Below, piece by piece: positions 1-4,274 of a stretch of DNA of 6,314 nt. The stretch covers positions 1-6,314 of the forward strand of contig JAUWMD010000157.1 of assembly GCA_030613345.1 (NCBI GenBank), written 5' to 3'. Numbering within the stretch: position 1 is the stretch's first letter; the number at the start of each line of letters is the position of its first letter. The notes under the pieces were generated by a model. It made no database searches. It was not told the origin of the DNA and saw only the letters and a list, made by a program, of their open reading frames with translations. Source of the DNA: Candidatus Krumholzibacteriota bacterium (GTDB lineage Bacteria; Krumholzibacteriota; Krumholzibacteriia; Krumholzibacteriales; Krumholzibacteriaceae). The position numbers and the translations under genes were made by a program.

Positions 1-674
1 CCGACGAGGAGCCCGTTCCCACTGTAGACGAGGGGTATCTTCCCGTACAGCCTCTTTGCCAGCTGCAGGGGCGTGTTTTCGGCGAGGTCGGCCTCGAGAG
101 AGCACTTGTCGAGGAGTTTTCGCATCTTTCGCAGGACCGACCTGAACTCCTCCTCCTCGATCGAGCAGAAGCCCCAGCACGCGGCGAGCTTCAGCAGCGG
201 GGTGAAGAGATATCCCAGCGCCGCTCTCGGAGGTATGCCGCCGGGGATGCGCAGGGCCGGTACGCCGGCTTTTCCGGCCTCCTCGGTGAGAATCCCCCCC
301 GATGAGATGACGGCCATCGGCGCGCTTCTCTCCAGCCCGTCGCGGAAGCACCCGAGGACCTCCTCGGTGTTGCCGCTGTAGCTTATGCATACGACGGGAG
401 TATCTTTTCCGGCGAACGCGGGGAGGGTGTAGCCTCTCTCGATGTGCACCGAAATGTCAGCGTCTTTGGCGATCAGGTCGCGCAGGAGCTGCCCCCCGAT
501 GGCGCTCCCACCCATCCCGCATATGACCAGGGTCCTGGCCCCGGCCGGCATGCATTCGGCGAACTCGTCAGCAAGATCCCACGCCTCGGCCATCTGGTCC
601 GGGAGACCCAGGGCCTTGTCGAGCATCCTGTCCGTGTCTATCCCGTAATGTCTTGCTGAATGGTCGGGAGTCAT
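1..674 (-). CDS. Bifunctional phosphoglucose/phosphomannose isomerase, SIS family (C-terminus beyond window)
   Basis: Likely cytoplasmic enzyme interconverting glucose-6-P, mannose-6-P and fructose-6-P. Reading the minus strand from the ATG at 674 gives 224 codons with no stop before the window edge, so the gene is 3' truncated. Visible family marks are the SIS motif GMGGSAIGG (residues 53-61), SYSGNTEE (98-105), which binds sugar phosphate, and PGGIPPRAALGY (144-155), a signature of the dual-specificity PGI/PMI family. The last visible residues (SGNGLLVG) match the start of the second SIS half. The catalytic Glu and His known from Pyrobaculum-type enzymes would lie past the edge and cannot be checked. 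The start is set by GGAGGAG five bases upstream. It begins 17 nt after the Enzyme I stop, so the two are probably co-transcribed. In this operon it would send the phosphorylated PTS product into glycolysis. A single-function SIS isomerase is the alternative. Confidence 0.9.
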   Translation of the reverse strand, partial: MTPDHSARHYGIDTDRMLDKALGLPDQMAEAWDLADEFAECMPAGARTLVICGMGGSAIGGQLLRDLIAKDADISVHIERGYTLPAFAGKDTPVVCISYSGNTEEVLGCFRDGLERSAPMAVISSGGILTEEAGKAGVPALRIPGGIPPRAALGYLFTPLLKLAACWGFCSIEEEEFRSVLRKMRKLLDKCSLEADLAENTPLQLAKRLYGKIPLVYSGNGLLV

Positions 675-679
675 CCCGT

Positions 680-686
680 CTCCTCC
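680..686 (-). promoter_or_regulatory. Ribosome binding site of the PGI/PMI gene
   Basis: The minus strand reads GGAGGAG, five bases before the ATG at 674. This strong Shine-Dalgarno match fixes the start. It sits inside the 17-nt gap after the Enzyme I stop codon, which leaves no room for a separate promoter there. Confidence 0.8.
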
Positions 687-691
687 GTCTT

Positions 692-2494
692 CTATGCCTC
701 GCTCGAACCCTTGATCGCGAATTCCTGGAGCTCCGGCCTCCTGTCCTTGAGATACTTGTCGATGAGGGTCCTTATCTCTTTCGAGGTCGACTTTCTGAGC
801 GCTTTCTTGAGCAGCGTCTTTGTCTCGTCGTAAGTCACAGACCGTATGATCTTCTTGACTTCGGGGATCAGGAAGGCCGGCGCGCTGAGCTCGTCGAGGC
901 CCGCTCCTATCAGGAGCAGCGTTCCGTGAACTCCGACGCTGGCGGTCATCTCACCGCAGAGACCGGCCCATATGTTGTTCTTGTGCGCCGCCTGCACCGT
1001 CTCGTGTATCAGCCTGATGATGCTCGGATGAAGCTCGTCGTAGAGATAGGCGATCCTCGAATTGCCCCTGTCGACGGCGAGTGTGTACTGTACGAGGTCG
1101 TTCGAGCCGATGCTGAAGAAATCGACCTCCTTCGCCAGGTGGTCGGCCAGCGCCACGGCCGAAGGGGTCTCGATCATGACTCCTATCTCGACGTCCTTGC
1201 CGTACTGATATCTCTCCCTGCTCAGGTCGTTCTTGACCTCTTCGCATATCGCGAGCGCAGCCCTGACCTCGTCGACGATCGAGACCATAGGGAACATGAT
1301 CCTTACCCGCCCGTGCGCCGCGGCCCTGTATATGGCCCGCAGTTGCGTCCGGAATATATCCTTTCTCGACAGCGTGAACCTTATTCCCCGCCATCCCATA
1401 AAGGGATTCTCCTCCGGCCTGTCGTCGACCCAGTTGGCGATCTTGTCGCCGCCGATATCGAGTGTCCTGATGATCACCGGGTCGGGAGCGATCCTCTTGA
1501 CGACGTCGCGATAAAACCTGTACTGCTCTTCCTCGCCGGGGAGTGTCTCCCGTCCCATGAAGAAATACTCTGTCCTGAAGAGGCCGATGCCCTTTGCGCC
1601 GTGACTGATGATGTCGTCGAGCTCGTCGATAGTCTCGATGTTCCCCGACAACTCGATCTTGCGGCCGTCGAGAGTCACCGCGGGGTAATCCTTGAGTGTA
1701 AGCAGCTCGGCCTCGAGCTGCCTGAACCTCTCCTGTGCCACCTCGTAGAGCTTGACCGTCTCCGGTGTAGGATTGAGGACGACCTGACCTGTCGTACCGT
1801 CTACTATGATGTAATCGTAAGGCTTTGCGTACGAGCTGAACCCGTCGGCACCGACGACCGCCGGGATACCATGCGACCTCGCCATGATCGCAGCGTGAGA
1901 GGTCGACCCGCCCATGTCGGATACGAAGGCTTTTACGAACTTGCGCTTGAATCCCATCGTGTCTGAAGGGGTCAGGTTCTTCCCGACGACGACAGCCTCC
2001 TTGCGCAGGTTGACGAGACCATCGACCTTCTGGCCGAGAAGGTTCCTGATGACGCGCCTCCTGACGTCGCGGATATCCTCCGACCGCTCCTTGAGGTACT
2101 GATCCTTGATCTGGTCGAACACCCTCAGCGTCTTTTCGATCACCCTGTGGAAGGCGCATGGCGCCGATACATGCTCGGTGCTGATCATCTCGACGGTATC
2201 CTTGCGCATGACCTCGTCGGCGAGCATGAGGATGTGCGAGTCGAGGATCTTGGCGTGCTCCTTCCCCATCTCATCCTCGAGGACCCGGGACAGGTCCATC
2301 AGTTCCTTTTTGGTCTCATCGAGGGCTTCCTCGAACCTCGAGATCTCCCCCTCCACCAGGTCGACGCCTATCCGTTCGTCCTCCACCGAGAGATCCTCGA
2401 CGTTGATGACGAAGGCTTCCCCGAAGGCGATTCCCGGCGATGCGGGGATGCCGTCGAATATCATCTCTGATTTTTCGATCTGCTCGCGGTCCAT
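692..2494 (-). CDS. ptsI: PTS Enzyme I (phosphoenolpyruvate-protein phosphotransferase)
   Basis: Cytoplasmic enzyme that takes phosphate from PEP onto its own histidine and passes it to HPr, the first step of the PTS. The 600 residues cover the full family length. The N-terminal part begins with the GIPASPGIAFG signature (15-25), followed by the helical HPr-binding region. The phosphohistidine domain has LTPSDT (174-179) and GGSTSHAAIMARSHGIPAV with the active His200 (His189 in E. coli). The C-terminal PEP-binding barrel has GLFRTEY (Arg307), RTLDIGGDK (Arg343), MIETPSA (Glu442), GSNDLVQYTLAVDR (Asp466) and the acid Cys513 in GLCGEM. All residues expected for catalysis are present. The start has a good ribosome binding site and overlaps the HPr stop by one base (TGATG), so translation is probably coupled. 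The protein has about 10 residues before the usual family start; Met11 is a possible but poorly supported alternative. Confidence 0.97.
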   Translation of the reverse strand: MDREQIEKSEMIFDGIPASPGIAFGEAFVINVEDLSVEDERIGVDLVEGEISRFEEALDETKKELMDLSRVLEDEMGKEHAKILDSHILMLADEVMRKDTVEMISTEHVSAPCAFHRVIEKTLRVFDQIKDQYLKERSEDIRDVRRRVIRNLLGQKVDGLVNLRKEAVVVGKNLTPSDTMGFKRKFVKAFVSDMGGSTSHAAIMARSHGIPAVVGADGFSSYAKPYDYIIVDGTTGQVVLNPTPETVKLYEVAQERFRQLEAELLTLKDYPAVTLDGRKIELSGNIETIDELDDIISHGAKGIGLFRTEYFFMGRETLPGEEEQYRFYRDVVKRIAPDPVIIRTLDIGGDKIANWVDDRPEENPFMGWRGIRFTLSRKDIFRTQLRAIYRAAAHGRVRIMFPMVSIVDEVRAALAICEEVKNDLSRERYQYGKDVEIGVMIETPSAVALADHLAKEVDFFSIGSNDLVQYTLAVDRGNSRIAYLYDELHPSIIRLIHETVQAAHKNNIWAGLCGEMTASVGVHGTLLLIGAGLDELSAPAFLIPEVKKIIRSVTYDETKTLLKKALRKSTSKEIRTLIDKYLKDRRPELQEFAIKGSSEA

Positions 2495-2766
2495 CAGATC
2501 ACCTCTTTGCCGAAATTCGTCTCGAACAGCCCGGTCAGAGTATCGAGGGCCTCCTGTTCATCGCTTCCCTCTATATTCAGCGTAAGCTCGGCTCCATTCT
2601 CGGCGCCGAGCATCGCCACTCCCAGCATGCTCTTCGCGTTCACCTCGAGGCCGTCCTTCTCGAGCATCACGATCGCCTCGAACCGGGAAGCGGCATTGAC
2701 GATCTCGTTGGCTAGCCTCAGGTGGATGCCGGTCTCGTTCAGGACCTTGACCTTACCGGTGACCAT
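2494..2766 (-). CDS. ptsH: HPr-like phosphocarrier protein with altered active-site loop
   Basis: Small cytoplasmic carrier that would receive phosphate from Enzyme I, encoded directly downstream. From the ATG at 2766 it has 90 residues, close to typical HPr length. Canonical numbering then falls into place: the phosphorylatable His is residue 15, Arg is 17, and the regulatory Ser is 46 in KSMLG (45-49). The active loop reads GIHLRLA instead of the usual GLHARPA, so Ala16 and the normally conserved Pro18 are both Leu. The remaining fold signals are normal: the helix NEIVNAASRF after the active loop, then the GAELTLNIEGSDEQEALDTL strand and last helix. Retained Ser46 means control by HPr kinase is possible if that enzyme is encoded elsewhere. 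The ribosome binding site is weak (AAGGA about 13 bases upstream). A GTG at 2808 would add 14 charged, unrelated residues and is less likely. The stop overlaps the Enzyme I start by one base. Confidence 0.9.
   Translation of the reverse strand: MVTGKVKVLNETGIHLRLANEIVNAASRFEAIVMLEKDGLEVNAKSMLGVAMLGAENGAELTLNIEGSDEQEALDTLTGLFETNFGKEVI
2500..2506 (-). promoter_or_regulatory. Ribosome binding site of Enzyme I
   Basis: The minus strand reads AGAGGTG five bases before the ATG at 2494, within the last codons of HPr. It supports this start over the internal Met11 (ATG at 2464), which has no comparable site upstream. Confidence 0.7.
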
Positions 2767-2794
2767 ATATCTCTGTCCGTCCTTTTCCTGTCGA

Positions 2795-2817
2795 TCCGGC
2801 CGCAGCACGGCGCCGGA
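2795..2817. repeat. Small inverted repeat between EIID and HPr
   Basis: Perfect 6-bp arms TCCGGC (2795-2800) and GCCGGA (2812-2817) are separated by 11 bases, within the 57-nt gap that is the largest in the window. On the transcribed strand it would form a short GC-rich hairpin starting 6 nt after the EIID stop codon. No run of U follows, so it is not a classical terminator. It could affect mRNA stability or partial read-through, or be chance in GC-rich DNA. Confidence 0.35.
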
Positions 2818-2823
2818 AGTCTT

Positions 2824-3552
2824 TTACCATAGTGCCAGGAACACCCCGGCCGCAAGCAGCAGCAGAAACGCCGTCTTCAGCGGGGATATCCTTCCCCTGG
2901 CAAAATACGCCGCCGTCGCCAGCACGGCTCCCGCAGCGGCGATCCGCGGCCCACCGTATCTCCAGGCCCTGACCATCAACAGAGCGGCAAGGACCCCGGC
3001 GGAAAAGGCGGCGGTCGCGCCCAGCAATCTCTGCTCCTTCAGCAGTCTGGTCACGAGGGCCCGTCCCGTTCCCTCTCCCAGGTGCAGACCAGTCCGGTAA
3101 CCGCCTATCCTTAACCGGAAATTATACAGATTATATAGAGCCAGGAAGACGACCGGTCCGGCATACCATGTATAAATAGCAAAAATGCTTCCTGTTGTCA
3201 ACGAAACGAGGAGCAGCGTCATTTCGACGAAATAGTCCCCCCTAGCGGTCAGGGCGGCCGACATCGTATCCCTGACCCTCTCGACTCTATGCGGGTCTAT
3301 CTCTCCCGAGCCGGCCGAATCGAGCTCCATCCTGGTCAGGGCGCCGGCGATATACGAGGCCATGAGCGGATTGCAGTTGAAATATCCCGCATGCCTCGAC
3401 GCGGCATCCGCCCTGTCCTGGCCCCCTCGGGCAAGTCGGCGCACGAGGGGCGCCATGACGTGGAAGAACCCGAGGCCATCGATGGTGCGGCCGTTGCGCG
3501 ACCCCTGGATGAGGAATAGCCGCCAGACAGTATCGAGCGCCAGCCAGATCAT
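2824..3552 (-). CDS. PTS mannose-family EIID-like membrane component, divergent
   Basis: 242-residue membrane protein expected to pair with the adjacent EIIC to form the sugar channel of a mannose-type (Man/Sor/Lev class) permease. The N-terminal half matches EIID: LIQGSRNGRTIDGLGF (14-29) corresponds to the family's LQGSWN...GLGF region, and GYFNCNPLMASYIAGA (56-71) to its FFNTHP...G region. The middle segment SAALTARGDYF (98-108) sits where normal EIID has the glycine-rich GPLAGVGDP loop; only the Gly-Asp pair survives. The C-terminal half has hydrophobic segments at about 107-126, 128-143, 170-192, 204-216 and 226-242. FLALYNLYNFRLRIGGYRTGLHLG (136-159) again resembles the family. The length is somewhat short for EIID. 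The start is set by GGAGGAGG just upstream and a 4-nt ATGA overlap with the EIIC stop. A reading frame extending upstream to 3894 lies inside EIIC and is not real. Confidence 0.85.
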   Translation of the reverse strand: MIWLALDTVWRLFLIQGSRNGRTIDGLGFFHVMAPLVRRLARGGQDRADAASRHAGYFNCNPLMASYIAGALTRMELDSAGSGEIDPHRVERVRDTMSAALTARGDYFVEMTLLLVSLTTGSIFAIYTWYAGPVVFLALYNLYNFRLRIGGYRTGLHLGEGTGRALVTRLLKEQRLLGATAAFSAGVLAALLMVRAWRYGGPRIAAAGAVLATAAYFARGRISPLKTAFLLLLAAGVFLALW

Positions 3553-4253
3553 ATGCCTCCTCCGAACACGAAGAAGACGGTGGCGATGAGAAATCCCGCT
3601 CCAAACCAGAAGAGGCGCGTCCTGTCGCGCAGAAGCTTCAGAAGGGCCCCGGCGGCAACCAGCGGGATCAGAAATGGAAACGATCCCATCGATCCGGCCG
3701 ACATGACCTCGAGCCGGGTCGAGAGAAACCTCACCGCAGCGAGCCCGGGTGGCAGCACGACGAGGACTATCAGGAAACCCCAGGTTAAATGTACCAGTGA
3801 AAGGACGATGTGAAGCGCCGAGGAGGCCCTGGTCCGGCCCTGCCTGGCCAGATCGAGCCCACGCCCGGCGGGCCTCGAGGCGAACCTCTCCCACTGCGTA
3901 TAGAATATCGAACCCGCGGCCGCCGCCACCAGTCCGAGCAGAAGGGACCAGAACATTATCAGCCCGTTCATCGGGGTGGTCCCGCCCGACTCGCGCGATA
4001 CTATGACAAACGCCGCCGAGGCGATGACCCCCGCGGGAGGAAGGTCGGGCTCGGGCCTTCCCCTGAGCCTCACGGAGCCGATGAAGAGCAGTTGCATCAG
4101 AAGTCCCGCCGCGAGCCCGTGGGCGGGAGAGCCGAGGAAGAGGCCGGTTATCAGCCCGCTGACGAGTGGTGCCGACAGGTAGAGCCTTATCGAAGTGCGG
4201 TATTCGAAGGAGAGCGCCCCACCGAGAAGCGATGCCGTAAGAAGGGGATCCAT
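3549..4253 (-). CDS. PTS mannose-family EIIC-like membrane component, divergent
   Basis: 234-residue polytopic membrane protein resembling the sugar-translocating EIIC subunit of mannose-type permeases (E. coli ManY class). The best family match is residues 28-80: APLVSGLITGLFLGSPAHG resembles the RPLIACTLVGIVLGDMKTG region of ManY, and PEPDLPPAGVIASAA resembles its VAPDAALASII region. Between these, ManY has GTLEMIALGWMNIGA while this protein has GLLMQLLFIGSVRLRG, so the family's Glu is Gln and the GA pair is lost. Hydrophobic segments lie at about 28-41, 46-59, 74-86, 97-117, 146-168, 188-206 and 212-231. It is about 30 residues shorter than ManY. It begins 21 nt after the GH57 stop and overlaps EIID by 4 nt. 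The ATG at 4253 has only GGAG 14 bases away; a CTG two codons upstream would be better spaced. A sugar-transport role is inferred, and the substrate cannot be read from sequence. Confidence 0.85.
   Translation of the reverse strand: MDPLLTASLLGGALSFEYRTSIRLYLSAPLVSGLITGLFLGSPAHGLAAGLLMQLLFIGSVRLRGRPEPDLPPAGVIASAAFVIVSRESGGTTPMNGLIMFWSLLLGLVAAAAGSIFYTQWERFASRPAGRGLDLARQGRTRASSALHIVLSLVHLTWGFLIVLVVLPPGLAAVRFLSTRLEVMSAGSMGSFPFLIPLVAAGALLKLLRDRTRLFWFGAGFLIATVFFVFGGGI
3556..3563 (-). promoter_or_regulatory. Ribosome binding site of EIID
   Basis: The minus strand reads GGAGGAGG, ending three bases before the ATG at 3552; its first GGAGG is six bases away. It lies in the last EIIC codons and encodes their glycines. 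It decides the EIID start and indicates translational coupling with EIIC. Confidence 0.8.
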
Positions 4254-4274
4254 GATCAGTACTTCAGCTCCAAA

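Noticed and set aside
653..1966. 437-codon open frame on the plus strand opposite Enzyme I
   Set aside because: It lies fully antisense to a clear ptsI gene. Its product is rich in Arg, Leu, Asp and Val with no recognisable domain, as expected for a shadow frame in GC-rich DNA.
951..2159. 402-codon minus-strand frame inside Enzyme I
   Set aside because: It is another frame of ptsI, rich in Arg, Gly and Gln, with no domain. Enzyme I is continuous and intact through the same bases.
2767..2808. GTG start giving HPr 14 extra residues
   Set aside because: The extra residues are charged and unlike any HPr N-terminus. The ATG at 2766 places His and Ser exactly at 15 and 46.
2795..2817. Intrinsic terminator after EIID
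   Set aside because: The hairpin is only 6 bp with an 11-base loop and no U-run follows, so I list it only as an inverted repeat.
3553..3894. Upstream extension of EIID to a start at 3894
   Set aside because: The extra 114 residues are an out-of-frame reading of EIIC, Arg-rich and without membrane character. The start at 3552 has a strong ribosome binding site and an ATGA overlap.
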